NCBI GenBank assembly: GCA_965227335.1
Contig: CBDDFV010000008.1
Location: forward strand, 186,001 to 250,000
Origin: CBDDFV01 sp965227335
Lineage (GTDB): Bacteria > Planctomycetota > Phycisphaerae > Phycisphaerales > SM1A02
DNA length: 64,000 bases
Direction: 5' to 3'
Positions 43,116 through 51,815 of the stretch are shown one piece after another. The first letter of the stretch is position 1; each line of letters starts with the position of its first letter. Both the position numbers and the translations under genes were made by a program. The notes beneath the pieces were generated by a model that saw nothing but the letters and a program-made list of their open reading frames with translations, had not been told where the DNA came from and searched no databases.

Positions 43116-43978
43116 GAGTACCACCCCTTCGTGTTCACCGGCTTGCTGCACTCGGCGGATGCCTTGCGGACCGCGTCCTCGAACGGCAGATGCTCGAACG
43201 CCGTCAGCCCGCTGTCGGGCGTGCAGTTCAGGACGGTGAATTTCGAGCGCGTGAAGTAGTCCCGCATCGCCACGAAGCGTTGGTTCAGCGCATCGTAGAG
43301 GACGTTGTTGTGCCGAATGGCGGCGTTCGTTCGCGATTCGTCGAAGGCATATTTGCGATCGTCGGCCATCTTGAAATCAGCGCCGACGAGGTACACCGTG
43401 CGGAACCCGAGGTAGTGCAAGAGCCGCAGCGCCGCGAGCATCACCGACCGCTTGCCTTTGATGCCCAGCGAGTCCTTCCTCGCGCCCGGGTTGCCCCAGC
43501 AAACCGTGTCCTCGTCGAGGAACTTGCGGTGGTCGAAGTGCTCGCCACGTCGGTACAGCAGGACGGACGGCATCTGTTTCACGCGGAAGGCGCTCGGCTT
43601 CATCGTGCCGTTCGGTTTCTGAATCCGGAGCCGGCCGTTCCAGGCCGACATCGGCACGAACTTGAGGATGCCCGGGTCCTTCCACCCGGTGTCGATGAAC
43701 CGGCCGGGTGAATCGACGCATGTCCAGAGGTTTGGACGGTGGACCGACCAGGAGTTGTTGACGCCCATCGTCACGATGCCGCGCTTGTCAAGCTGCGACA
43801 GATCGTGATCGGCCAGTGACGGGCCGGACAGGACGAGGAACGCCTGGCGGCCGCGATAGAAGTTGGACAGCGACACGCTGTCGAAGTCGGTCGTGTAAAG
43901 GCGCACGCCGCTCTTGGCCGGTCGTTTCAGGTGCAAGCCTGCCTGCAGCGCCGCGATGTCTCCGTCATGATCACGCAT
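43112..43978 (-). CDS. MptE/DUF115-like protein in the prophage
   Basis: A 288-residue protein from the ATG at 43978 (overlapping the methyltransferase end). FLVLSGPSLADHDLSQLDKRG followed by VTMGVNNSWSVHRPNLWTCVDSPG is the nucleotide-binding start of the 6-hydroxymethylpterin pyrophosphokinase MptE / DUF115 fold, which is also related to some sialyl- and glycosyltransferases. Then HYLGFRTVYLVGADFKMADD completes the Rossmann-like core. In phages such proteins are thought to modify or build surface glycans; the reaction here is unknown. It occurs in an overlapping gene chain with tail genes. Confidence 0.7.
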   Translation of the reverse strand: MRDHDGDIAALQAGLHLKRPAKSGVRLYTTDFDSVSLSNFYRGRQAFLVLSGPSLADHDLSQLDKRGIVTMGVNNSWSVHRPNLWTCVDSPGRFIDTGWKDPGILKFVPMSAWNGRLRIQKPNGTMKPSAFRVKQMPSVLLYRRGEHFDHRKFLDEDTVCWGNPGARKDSLGIKGKRSVMLAALRLLHYLGFRTVYLVGADFKMADDRKYAFDESRTNAAIRHNNVLYDALNQRFVAMRDYFTRSKFTVLNCTPDSGLTAFEHLPFEDAVRKASAECSKPVNTKGWYS

Positions 43979-44537
43979 GCCACGTCCCTGTGATGTAGCG
44001 TCCTTGCGTCCTTGCCGACTCAACGCGGCCGACGCGCGAGATCCGGTCGATCCACCAGTCCTGCGGACGAACGGTCGGATGGAGGTTCTCGCCGTCCACA
44101 GTGATCCGGCTCGGACGGGTGGAGATCGAGAGAATGAAGTAGCCGCCCGGGCGGCCGATGCGCCGCATCTCCGCGAGCACCGGATCGACGTCCTCTGGCA
44201 GGAGATGCTCGAGCGCGTCGAACGATGCGACGACATCGGCGATGCCGCCGGCAAGTGGAATGCAGTGCATCGCTGCGACGATGTCCGCGCCGTCGTTGGC
44301 GAAGTCGATCCCCAGGCCATCTATGCCGCGTCGGCGGATCTGCCGGATGAACGCGTTGTCGCCGCAGCCGAAGTCCACGACGAACCGAGGCTGCCATTCG
44401 ATCACCGTCGCGTAGGCGTGGCGACCGTGGTTGGTCGCGCCGTATCCCTCACGCTCGGTCACGAGCCGTACGTACTTGGTGCGTTCAACCTCGCGCCGGC
44501 GATCGATCGTGTGTGCTGTTGTCCGGGATTCAGCCAT
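43971..44537 (-). CDS. Class I SAM-dependent methyltransferase in the prophage
   Basis: A 188-residue protein from the ATG at 44537. FVVDFGCGDNAFIRQI is the SAM-binding motif I (GxGxx pattern), GIDFANDGADI the acidic end of strand 2 and IADVVASFDALEHLLPEDVDPVLAEMRRIGRPGGYFILSI motifs IV-VI of the methyltransferase_11 type. The target is unknown. It overlaps the genes on both sides and may act with the DUF115-like protein on a virion or host-surface glycan. Confidence 0.82.
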   Translation of the reverse strand: MAESRTTAHTIDRRREVERTKYVRLVTEREGYGATNHGRHAYATVIEWQPRFVVDFGCGDNAFIRQIRRRGIDGLGIDFANDGADIVAAMHCIPLAGGIADVVASFDALEHLLPEDVDPVLAEMRRIGRPGGYFILSISTRPSRITVDGENLHPTVRPQDWWIDRISRVGRVESARTQGRYITGTWHA

Positions 44538-45537
44538 ACCACCACTCCGGAACGTCCATGTCACAGAGCACGATCGGGTTCAGCGCCTCGAAGACGAATC
44601 GCGTCTCAGCCTGGAACGTGCGCTCGGCCCGCAGTTCGACCACGACGTCCTCGGGAATCGGGTGCAGCATCGGCACCGCCGCCCGCCGCGGCGGGCAGTT
44701 CTCCAGCGCGCCCGGGATCAGGCAAGCGGCGCCGTTGGCGAAGCCCTCGGTGCCTCCTCCTTGCGAGTGGATTACAGACAGGTGCGCCTCATAACGGTTG
44801 AACGCGAGCTTCGTCGGGTCGCCGTTGGATGCCAGCCAGCCTTCAGCGGCTGATCCACCTGGCCTGACGTACTGCCCGAAGGTCGAGCTGAACGGGTCGC
44901 CGTCGAGGCGCACCTCCTCCCACTCGTAGAGCCATCCGAACGTGCGACCGTCAATCAGAGTCGCCGACCCCAGCCGGGCGCCGATTCGATCGCGGTCGGC
45001 GGGCCCCATCTCGATCAGTGCGAGCAACTCACCGATGCCCGGCTCCTTCCAGAGGATGCGAGCCGCACCGGTGAAGCCACTTCGGAGAACCTGCTCATCT
45101 GGGTAGGTGTCAGCGTGGGAGTGCTCGTCATCGATGACGTTGACCATCGCTGGGGTGACGCCTCGAATCACCGACCAGCCGATCTTGCCGGCTGCGATCG
45201 GCTCCCGGGCGACGACGAATCGACCGACGTACTCGTCGGTCGTGGTGACAGCAGCGCCGATGAGCGCCGCGCGTCGCTTGAACTCGTCGGTGTTGCCCTC
45301 GGGACCCGGCTCAATGATGGGGCGATCGATGCCGAGGATGCCGAATCGAGGCAGGTCCGCTCCCGATTCATTGCGCACGAGAACGAGATGCTCCTGCGCT
45401 CCGGGGAGCCCTGGGCCGGCGCCAGTGTCGGCGTCGATCCGGCGCGCGAGGTGAGCCGCATCGACGAACGCGTTGTATGTCCGCGCCGGGATGCGGAGCG
45501 GGTCGCCAGTGCGGACTTTGCGGAGGTCGCCGGTCAT
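44530..45537 (-). CDS. Prophage structural protein (hypothetical)
   Basis: A 335-residue protein coupled to the upstream gene by a 4-base overlap. It begins MTGDLRKVRTGDPLRIPARTYNAFVDAAH, a leader that occurs in tail-tip or capsid-associated proteins of planctomycete prophages. The middle has beta-rich ligand-like repeats (DLPRFGILGIDRPIIEPGPEG). It ends with a WWYG motif. No enzymatic signature. Its position after the tape measure suggests a distal tail or baseplate component. Confidence 0.55.
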   Translation of the reverse strand: MTGDLRKVRTGDPLRIPARTYNAFVDAAHLARRIDADTGAGPGLPGAQEHLVLVRNESGADLPRFGILGIDRPIIEPGPEGNTDEFKRRAALIGAAVTTTDEYVGRFVVAREPIAAGKIGWSVIRGVTPAMVNVIDDEHSHADTYPDEQVLRSGFTGAARILWKEPGIGELLALIEMGPADRDRIGARLGSATLIDGRTFGWLYEWEEVRLDGDPFSSTFGQYVRPGGSAAEGWLASNGDPTKLAFNRYEAHLSVIHSQGGGTEGFANGAACLIPGALENCPPRRAAVPMLHPIPEDVVVELRAERTFQAETRFVFEALNPIVLCDMDVPEWWYG

Positions 45538-46340
45538 GTTCCGATCCCCAGCGCCGCGAAGTGGCCGGAGTCGTATGCTTGCTCGACATATGCGGCGACG
45601 GGCCGCTTGACGAGAACCTGGGCGCCCTCATCCTCGACCTCTGCGTACCGAACCCAGAGGTACTCCCAGCCCTTCTTGCTGATCCCTGTGATCGGTCCGA
45701 CCGACAGACCGGTCACGTTCGGGCTGCCGGCGAATCGGAAGGTGATCTCCCAGTCGCCGATGCCACGCTTCGAACCGGCCGCACCGAGGAACAGACACTC
45801 GCCTGCGGCGAGCCCCTTGAAACCGCTGGAGTTCACGGTGCCGGTGAGGCCGAACAGCGTGCCCTTGTACGCGGGCGTCACGACGGCGTCGTCGAGGTAG
45901 TGCGTCTCGGAGAACTGGTAGACGGGCACCGTGATGTCCACGCCCTCGACACCATTGTCCGTGACGCCGATCGCGCCCTGGAAGTCGGGCGCCGTCTCGC
46001 CAGCCGGCGCGTAGGCGTTGATCGTCGCGCGGCTCTGCGTGATGTGCTGGGTGCCGCCGCCCGTATCGAACGCGAAGGAGGACTCGCCGGTTTGCGGTGG
46101 ATCATTCTCTTCAGTGAGACCGTAGCGGACCGTACCATCCCAGATGTCGTTGGCCAGCGGCTCTATCTGGATCGACTGGCGCGGGAGGTCGTCGTAAGTC
46201 GCGGGCGAGGCCGTCGCCAGCTCGCTCTTGGCCTCCAGGTCGTCGCTGGTCCCGAAGACGACGTACCGCAGCTCGACGCTCGGGTTGTCCCCGGCGACCG
46301 AGAGGCGGCTGTCGAACTTCTCTTCAACGATGACGGGCAT
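45534..46340 (-). CDS. Prophage tail-associated protein (hypothetical)
   Basis: A 268-residue protein, 12 bases downstream of the tape measure gene. It is beta-rich throughout: ELRYVVFGTSDDLEAKSELATASP, DITVPVYQFSETHYLDDAVV, WEITFRFAGSPNVTGLSVGPI, LVKRPVAAYVEQAYDSGHF. The position corresponds to a distal-tail protein in siphoviruses. No known family was confirmed. Confidence 0.55.
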   Translation of the reverse strand: MPVIVEEKFDSRLSVAGDNPSVELRYVVFGTSDDLEAKSELATASPATYDDLPRQSIQIEPLANDIWDGTVRYGLTEENDPPQTGESSFAFDTGGGTQHITQSRATINAYAPAGETAPDFQGAIGVTDNGVEGVDITVPVYQFSETHYLDDAVVTPAYKGTLFGLTGTVNSSGFKGLAAGECLFLGAAGSKRGIGDWEITFRFAGSPNVTGLSVGPITGISKKGWEYLWVRYAEVEDEGAQVLVKRPVAAYVEQAYDSGHFAALGIGT

Positions 46341-46352
46341 GGCAGTTGGGCG

Positions 46353-48695
46353 CTACGTGAACGCCAGTCCTCCGTTCCGCGCGGCATCCACGAGCCGCTT
46401 CGTGTTGCGTGCGGTCTGTTCGGTGGCGGTCGCCGTCCGCTCCTGCGCGTCCGCTCCGCCAAGAAGCCCCTGCGCCGCAGCGGCATTGAACGTGCCGCGC
46501 ACCGTCACTCCGCGGGCAATCGTTTGGCCAAGACCCACGATGCGCTCCTGAAACTCATCGAGCAGATCCTGCGGCGTGCGTCGCGGTCCCGGACCGGCAT
46601 CCTCGTCGCCCTCCTCGCGTTGACGGCGAGCGCGTTCGATCGCTTCGTCCAGCTTCGCTCGGGCGGCGTCCAACTCGCGCTGCGTCTCTTCGATCTTGTC
46701 GTCGGTCGCCCGGCGCAGCTTGTCCTGCGCCTCCTCGAACTGGCGCCCGATCTCGGCGAGCGTGCCCTCGTTGAGCTCCGCCGACTGGTCGCGCTGCCGC
46801 TGGCGCCGACGCTCCCGTTCGTCGAGCGCTCGCTGTCCCTCAGAATCGAGTTCCGCCAGACGCGAGTCGAGTTGGTCATCGACCGCCTGCTTCGCCGCAT
46901 CCACATCGAGCGACGAGTCAAACAGCCCCTGGATCTCCAGCATCCGCTTGGCGACGAACGACGTGGCGCTCTCCCAGACCTTCTTGAAGCCGGTCACGAA
47001 GCTCGTCCAGGTCTTCGAGAGAAACGCGGTCGTCTCGATCCAAGCGACCTCGAGGGCGTGCCAGACGATCTGCGCTGCGGCCAGTGCCCCGAACCACATC
47101 TTCTGCGCGGTCGTGATGAAGAAGTTCCGGGCGGTGAGCCAGACGGAGTTGAGCGCGGCCACGCCTTTCTGCCAGATCAGCTTGAGGGACAACCAGAGGA
47201 TCTCGGCGGCCAGGGCCACGTCACCCGCAGCAAGCGCATCGGTGATTCCCTGCACGACCTTCGTGGCACGGTCGCGGAGCTTGCCGAATTGATCGCCGAG
47301 CCATTCGAGCGCGTCGCCAGCGACGCCGGTCGAGATGAGCAGTGCCGCACCGAGGCCGACCACGGCGGCCACGATGAGCCCGATGGGGGACAGCAAGGCG
47401 CCGAGGACAGAGGCGATGACGCCGAGGGCTGTGCCCACGCCCGCGATGATCGTGGCCAGCGAACCGAAGACAGCACCGAGGCCGACGATCGCGGCGCCGG
47501 CGACGACAAGTGCGATCCCGACGCCAAGGACGATCGCAGTGACCTTGGCGATCGTGGCGATCAGCTCGCGATTGCGGTTGACGACCTTGGTAATCCAGCC
47601 CGCGATCTTCGCCAGCGCGTCGGCCGCCCGGCGCACGGGCTGCTCGATCGCTTCCCCGATGGCGATGGCGATTCCCTCGGCGGCCGAGAGAAGTCGGCGG
47701 AATGCACCGCCGATCCCGGCATCCATCTGGTCTGCGGTCTGGACCGCAATGCCCGCGGAACGCTGAATCTCATTCCGAAGGGTGTCGAACGCCTGACCCG
47801 ACGATGCCAGCTTGAGGGCTGCAGCCTGGCCGCGCCCAAACAGCGACTCGAAGATCGCCAGACGCTCCGCCGAGCCGAGTCCCTGCGTGGCCTTCGCGAG
47901 ATCATTGATGATGTCGGCGAGCGGTCGGAGGTTCCCGGCGGCATCCACAGCCTCGACTCCGATTCGGCGTAGCTCGGCTTGGCGGGACTCGTTGGCCAGG
48001 TTCTTGTATGCCCGAGCGAGCGCGTTGCCAGCGAGGCTCCCCTTGATGCCGTTGTTGGCGAGGATGCCGATCGCCGCGGCTACGTCCTCGATGCTCTCGC
48101 CAGCCTCGACGGCGAGCGGCGCGACGGGCTTGAAGGCCTCGAACAAGTCCTCGAGCGTCTGGGCACTCTTGTTCGCCGTGGCCGTGAGCACATCCGAGAT
48201 TCGACCCATCTCGGTGGCGGGCAGGTTGAAGCCCCGGAGCGCGGCCCCCGCGATCTCCGTCGCACGAGGCAGTTCGGTGCTCGTCGCACGTGCCAGGGCG
48301 AGCACCGCTTCGGTGCTGTCGAGGATCGCTTGCGGATCAAAGCCGGCGCGGCCAAGCTCCGTCATCGCCTCGGCGACTTGGCCAGCCGTGAACGACGTCG
48401 TTCGGCCGAGGCGCTTCGCTTCGTCACGCAACGACTCGAACTGCTGCTCGGTCGCGCCCGTCACGGCGCGGACGACGCGCATGCGATCGTCGAAGCCAGC
48501 GAACACACGGGTGGAGATTGCGAAGCCAGCACCGATGCCTGCGCTGATGGCAGTCAGCCGCGTACCGATCGCCCGGACGCTGTTGCCGAACGTCTGGAGA
48601 CGGCGTTGCGCTCGCCGAAGCCCTGCGGTCAGGCGATCGCTGACGCCCAGTTCGACGAATGCCCGGCCGGCGCGGATGCCGCTGGTGTTGGCCAA
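46353..48695 (-). CDS. Phage tail tape measure protein
   Basis: A 780-residue protein. The TTG at 48695 lies 8 bases after a GGAGG. Residues 60-330 match the TP901-type conserved domain (TSFTAGQVAEAMTELGRAGF, LRGFNLPATEMGRISDVLTATANKSAQTLEDLFEAFK). A long hydrophobic stretch (around 390-460, IVLGVGIALVVAGAAIVGLG) and a Lys/Glu/Arg coiled coil (around 610-710) follow. It fixes the tail length and enters the host envelope at infection. Its length would imply a tail of roughly 110-120 nm by the usual rule, an inference. Confidence 0.93.
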   Translation of the reverse strand: MANTSGIRAGRAFVELGVSDRLTAGLRRAQRRLQTFGNSVRAIGTRLTAISAGIGAGFAISTRVFAGFDDRMRVVRAVTGATEQQFESLRDEAKRLGRTTSFTAGQVAEAMTELGRAGFDPQAILDSTEAVLALARATSTELPRATEIAGAALRGFNLPATEMGRISDVLTATANKSAQTLEDLFEAFKPVAPLAVEAGESIEDVAAAIGILANNGIKGSLAGNALARAYKNLANESRQAELRRIGVEAVDAAGNLRPLADIINDLAKATQGLGSAERLAIFESLFGRGQAAALKLASSGQAFDTLRNEIQRSAGIAVQTADQMDAGIGGAFRRLLSAAEGIAIAIGEAIEQPVRRAADALAKIAGWITKVVNRNRELIATIAKVTAIVLGVGIALVVAGAAIVGLGAVFGSLATIIAGVGTALGVIASVLGALLSPIGLIVAAVVGLGAALLISTGVAGDALEWLGDQFGKLRDRATKVVQGITDALAAGDVALAAEILWLSLKLIWQKGVAALNSVWLTARNFFITTAQKMWFGALAAAQIVWHALEVAWIETTAFLSKTWTSFVTGFKKVWESATSFVAKRMLEIQGLFDSSLDVDAAKQAVDDQLDSRLAELDSEGQRALDERERRRQRQRDQSAELNEGTLAEIGRQFEEAQDKLRRATDDKIEETQRELDAARAKLDEAIERARRQREEGDEDAGPGPRRTPQDLLDEFQERIVGLGQTIARGVTVRGTFNAAAAQGLLGGADAQERTATATEQTARNTKRLVDAARNGGLAFT

Positions 48696-48698
48696 AGG

Positions 48699-49157
48699 TC
48701 ATCCTCCGTTCGATGAGCGGACGCTGTTGCGCCAGACAGCGGGCAGGTTTGAGCGTTCCTTCTCAAGCGCCGGCCGCATGTACGGGCGAGCGGCGATCCG
48801 GACGGTACGGCTCTGTTTGCGGCGACCGGCTCCACGCCGGCTGCTGGAGACGACTTTCGTGGGGCCGCCAAACTCAAGCACGCTGGGCGCTCGTGATCGC
48901 CGGAACCCAACCGGCCCGACTACGACCGAGTCGCTTCGCCGGTCATACCCAAAGAGGATGAAGCGTCGAAGAAGCCCCGTGTGACTCGAAGGTGGTTCAC
49001 CCGCGCGGCTGGAGCGTTTGCGTTTGCGGGTTGACGTGCGAGCCCGCTGCCGGATGAAGGCGCCTGCCCTCGACAGGGACCGTCGCTTGGCGTGATCGAC
49101 AGCCCGGCGCACCTTCGGCCGATCGAAGAACAAGCTCTGGATTCGCATGTCGATCAT
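48699..49157 (-). CDS. Prophage minor structural protein, basic
   Basis: A 152-residue, very basic protein (RRRKQSRTVRIAARPYMRPALEKERSNLP at the C-terminus). The pattern of a conserved helix, GEPPSSHTGLLRRFILFGYD, then ARPYMRPAL near the end follows the HK97-gp10 / virion morphogenesis type of head-tail joining protein. It lies directly before the tape measure gene (3 bases between stop and TTG). Confidence 0.6.
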   Translation of the reverse strand: MIDMRIQSLFFDRPKVRRAVDHAKRRSLSRAGAFIRQRARTSTRKRKRSSRAGEPPSSHTGLLRRFILFGYDRRSDSVVVGPVGFRRSRAPSVLEFGGPTKVVSSSRRGAGRRKQSRTVRIAARPYMRPALEKERSNLPAVWRNSVRSSNGG

Positions 49158-49176
49158 GAGCCAGCCATCCGGTGCG

Positions 49177-49416
49177 TCATGGGGTCAGCGCCTCCTTCGG
49201 AAGCGTCTTGTCGATGAACACGGTCTTCAGGACGCCCACGCCAACCCTGGTCGCAGGCGCCGCTCGTGCGAACGGATCGAAGTCGCTGGGCCGCAACGCG
49301 CGGGACTTCTTCGGATCACGTTGCGTGTTGGCGATCAGCGCCATGAGGGCAGAGTTGCGAGCCCACTCCGATCGCTGACGGCCGTCGGCCATTGCGAGCA
49401 GCTCGCGAAGGGTCAA
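49177..49416 (-). CDS. Small tail-assembly protein (hypothetical)
   Basis: A 79-residue protein, starting with TTG inside the stop of the preceding gene. The sequence MTLRELLAMADGRQRSEWARNSALMALIANTQRDPKKS resembles the second tail-chaperone product of siphoviruses, and the position between the chaperone and the tape measure agrees. Starting from a TTGA overlap, it may be made by re-initiation or by frameshifting of the preceding gene. Confidence 0.55.
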   Translation of the reverse strand: MTLRELLAMADGRQRSEWARNSALMALIANTQRDPKKSRALRPSDFDPFARAAPATRVGVGVLKTVFIDKTLPKEALTP

Positions 49417-49904
49417 GGGGCCCGGATCGAGTCCGATGATTCCGGCGCACTCCCAGATGAGTCGCCAGCAGTCGCAAGTGCCTGTTCGGCCATCCGGTCC
49501 AATTCGCCGCTGTCGAGCTTCTCCTCGATGAGATCGCGTGCCTTGTCCATCACCCGAGTCGTCGCTTCCAGTACCCGCCCGAGGTTCGCGCGGTCCCTCG
49601 GGCTCGGGCAGAAAGACACGAGGCTCTCCAGCAGCGCGGTTGTCGCGTGCTCGATCGCATCGCCGGCCATGGCGCGGCCGAACTCCTCGTCAGTCACCGG
49701 TGGCTCGCGTTCGTCGGCCTGCGGCTTGCAGACCGCGTAGATGATGTCGCAGAGGAGGATCGGATCGCGGATCAGCTTCTCGATGAGCGTGCCTTCCACG
49801 ATCTCAAGGAGATCGACTCCGACCAGGTCGCGCACCCGCTTGACGGCGGCGACGTTGATCGACACGTTCCAGGTTCGCTCGGCGTTGTCAGCGAAGGTCT
49901 TCAT
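49413..49904 (-). CDS. Tail assembly chaperone (putative)
   Basis: A 163-residue, mainly helical acidic protein (MKTFADNAERTWNVSINVAAVKRVRDLVGVDLLEIV, then a long helix DRANLGRVLEATTRVMDKARDLIEEKLDSGELDRMAEQAL). Size and position, directly after the tail-tube gene and before the tape measure, are those of gpG-like chaperones. Assignment is by context. Confidence 0.6.
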   Translation of the reverse strand: MKTFADNAERTWNVSINVAAVKRVRDLVGVDLLEIVEGTLIEKLIRDPILLCDIIYAVCKPQADEREPPVTDEEFGRAMAGDAIEHATTALLESLVSFCPSPRDRANLGRVLEATTRVMDKARDLIEEKLDSGELDRMAEQALATAGDSSGSAPESSDSIRAP

Positions 49905-49907
49905 GGA

Positions 49908-50339
49908 TCAACTGCCTCCGATCCAGCTCGGGGGCGTCGTCGAGTAGGTGACCTTCGCAGTGACGGAGACCATGATCGCTTCCTCGAGTGCCTCCGAACG
50001 CGAGAACGAGGTGATCATGAAGTCCGCCTGAAGGCCCTCGCCGCTGTCGCCATCGAGGATCTGGAGACCGATGATGCCGTTGCCGAGGTACGCGTCCTTG
50101 ATGGCGTCGAACCCGGCGTCGCCGGTGTCCCAGACCATCTCGAACTCGACGCTGGCTTCCTTGAGCGTGGCGACGATCGCGCGCCAGCCGTCGTTGCCGC
50201 GCGTGGTCACGTCAGCCTCGCCCGCTTCAAGCGAGAGGGTGACGTCCTTCGTGTTCGTGAGCTCAAGCCACGAGCCGGCGCCGTCCTGGCCGCCGACCTT
50301 GTAGTTGAGCGTGGCTTCCATACCGAGCTTGATCGCCAC
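49908..50339 (-). CDS. Major tail (tube) protein
   Basis: A 143-residue beta-rich protein from a GTG start. The motifs LTNTKDVTLSLEAGEADVTTRGNDGWRAIVATLKEASVEFEMVWDTGDAGFDAIKDAYL are the usual signature of siphoviral tail-tube subunits (the Ig-like gpV/TP901-1 fold). It ends with SVTAKVTYSTTPPSW. The adjacent tail chaperone and tape measure support it. Confidence 0.82.
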   Translation of the reverse strand: MAIKLGMEATLNYKVGGQDGAGSWLELTNTKDVTLSLEAGEADVTTRGNDGWRAIVATLKEASVEFEMVWDTGDAGFDAIKDAYLGNGIIGLQILDGDSGEGLQADFMITSFSRSEALEEAIMVSVTAKVTYSTTPPSWIGGS

Positions 50340-50351
50340 GGCTGTGCCTCC

Positions 50352-50609
50352 TTACACCGTTCGCGTCGCGCCGGTGACCATGAGAAAGTCACCCAGACCG
50401 CCCTTGGCCTGGATGTGCGAGAGGTCGACTCCTTCGAGCGTGAACTGCTGGCCCCGGTCCATGGGCAGTTCTGTCACGCCGTCATCACCGAGGAGCACGG
50501 CGTTGTCAGCCGAGGGGTTGCGGATCGTGAACGTGCCCACGGTTCGCTCAGCGGCGAGCGGCTGGAAGGCGCCGCTCAGGTTGATCTTGCGGATGATGGG
50601 CGTGTTCAT
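50352..50609 (-). CDS. Small prophage protein (hypothetical)
   Basis: An 85-residue protein. The ATG at 50609 follows AGGAG. NTPIIRKINLSGAFQPLAAERTVGTFTIRNPSADNAVLLGDDGVTELPM looks like a compact beta-sandwich with a C-terminal GATRTV. Located between the tail-completion gene and the tail-tube gene. Function unknown. Confidence 0.5.
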   Translation of the reverse strand: MNTPIIRKINLSGAFQPLAAERTVGTFTIRNPSADNAVLLGDDGVTELPMDRGQQFTLEGVDLSHIQAKGGLGDFLMVTGATRTV

Positions 50610-50619
50610 GAGCAACTCC

Positions 50620-51042
50620 TCACCGCTTCACCCGATAGGTCACCGTCAGCACACTCGTGAGCTGCCGATGCTGGTCCAGATGCTCGGATGACACGACGGG
50701 GTCGTGATCGATTGCCACCCATGCCGCCTGCGGGTAGTCGGTCAGCCGCTTGAGTCGTAGGTGATCGGCGATCTCCTCCGCGAGAGCGAGAAGCTCATCG
50801 ACGCGGGCGTCGTCATCGATCTTCTGCTGGATGCCGACATCCACGGCGCAGTCGAAGAAGGAGTGCTGGCGCGTGGCGTTGCGGATCTCGACTGACTTCG
50901 GCACGACGCTCACGCGGAGCGTCTGCAACTCCGGCAGATCGAAGGAAGGCTGATGGAGCCGTTCGGCCGTGAAGTCCTCGACGAAGGTGCCAGCGTTGAG
51001 TGACGCGGCCACAGCATCTGCAATGTCGATGATGACGCTCAT
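50620..51042 (-). CDS. Tail completion / minor tail protein (putative)
   Basis: A 140-residue protein overlapping the previous stop by 4 bases. MSVIIDIADAVAASLNAGTFVEDFTAERLHQP with a following VSVVPKSVEIR and SVLTVTYRVKR fits the alpha/beta head-tail connector type (gpZ/gpU-like). Assignment is based on fold impression and gene order. Confidence 0.6.
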   Translation of the reverse strand: MSVIIDIADAVAASLNAGTFVEDFTAERLHQPSFDLPELQTLRVSVVPKSVEIRNATRQHSFFDCAVDVGIQQKIDDDARVDELLALAEEIADHLRLKRLTDYPQAAWVAIDHDPVVSSEHLDQHRQLTSVLTVTYRVKR

Positions 51043-51422
51043 GCGGTCTCCGTCGCGACGTGCTTGGTGTGAATGCGGAGCGCCTTGCGATAGGGGTCGC
51101 TGTACCGGAACGGCGGCTCCCCACCCGGCGCCATGACCTCGTAAACGAAGAGGCTCGCGCCGGACGTCTCGTGGATGCGATCGCCTGGCGCTGGTAGGAC
51201 GATCTCGGCGTCCAGCACGAGATCGGCGGTGCGGATCAGGTAGTCCCGCGACTCGAGGCGCTGAATGCCGCCGAACTCATCCGCCTGCTCGAACGTCGTT
51301 TGACCGATCGTGGCCGAGACCTCGACGGACGAGCCGCCACGGTGATAGACCATGGTGCGCGTCATGTGCGCGTGCCGCTGGTCATCGAGGAACTGTGCGC
51401 CTTGTTCGAGGAGGTCAGCCAT
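51039..51422 (-). CDS. Head-tail adaptor (putative)
   Basis: A 127-residue protein. The ATG at 51422 is 5 bases after the previous stop. ADLLEQGAQFLDDQRHAHMTRTMVYHRGG then strands (LVLDAEIVLPAPGDRIHET and YEVMAPGGEPPFRYSDPYRKALRIHTKHV) follow the layout of phage head-tail stopper proteins. Order capsid, decoration, adaptor, completion, tail tube agrees. Confidence 0.6.
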   Translation of the reverse strand: MADLLEQGAQFLDDQRHAHMTRTMVYHRGGSSVEVSATIGQTTFEQADEFGGIQRLESRDYLIRTADLVLDAEIVLPAPGDRIHETSGASLFVYEVMAPGGEPPFRYSDPYRKALRIHTKHVATETA

Positions 51423-51427
51423 GGGGC

Positions 51428-51769
51428 TCACTGGCTCAGCCGAATCCGGACCGCCGTGGCGTCGTCGTCCGCCGCGAGAACGCTGCGCCCGATCTTCTTG
51501 TTCGTGCCGCCACCGTTGTCGGTGGTGGCCTCGGTGTTGCCCTCGTCCCAGAAGACATCGAGCCCGGCGCCGATCGCCGTGCCCACGCCGCTGGCCTTCG
51601 GGAACTCGAAGACGCCAGCGACATCAAGCGAGGCGAGCGTGTTGGCGGCGATGTCGCGCTTGGCGACACCGATGAGATCGTTGAGGACGACCACGTCGCC
51701 GGCATTGACGGCGGCGCCGGGTGTGTAGTCGATCGAGTCGCCCTGTTGGATGAACGTTGCGGTGGCCAT
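51428..51769 (-). CDS. DUF2190-type capsid decoration protein
   Basis: A 113-residue protein (ATG 51769). MATATFIQQGDSIDYTPGAAVNAGDVVVLNDLIGVAKRDIAANTLASLDVAGVFEFPK matches the DUF2190 family, trimers that sit on capsid surfaces. Directly downstream of the capsid gene. Confidence comes from sequence and position together. Confidence 0.82.
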   Translation of the reverse strand: MATATFIQQGDSIDYTPGAAVNAGDVVVLNDLIGVAKRDIAANTLASLDVAGVFEFPKASGVGTAIGAGLDVFWDEGNTEATTDNGGGTNKKIGRSVLAADDDATAVRIRLSQ

Positions 51770-51815
51770 GGGTGGCTGCTCCTTCACGTGGTGAGAACCT
51801 CAGTGCGAGCGTGGC

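Noticed and set aside
45477..47972. Long plus-strand frame across the tape measure gene
   Set aside because: It is antisense to well-supported phage genes with overlapping starts and stops; composition is Arg/Asp/Gly-rich and no domain is visible.
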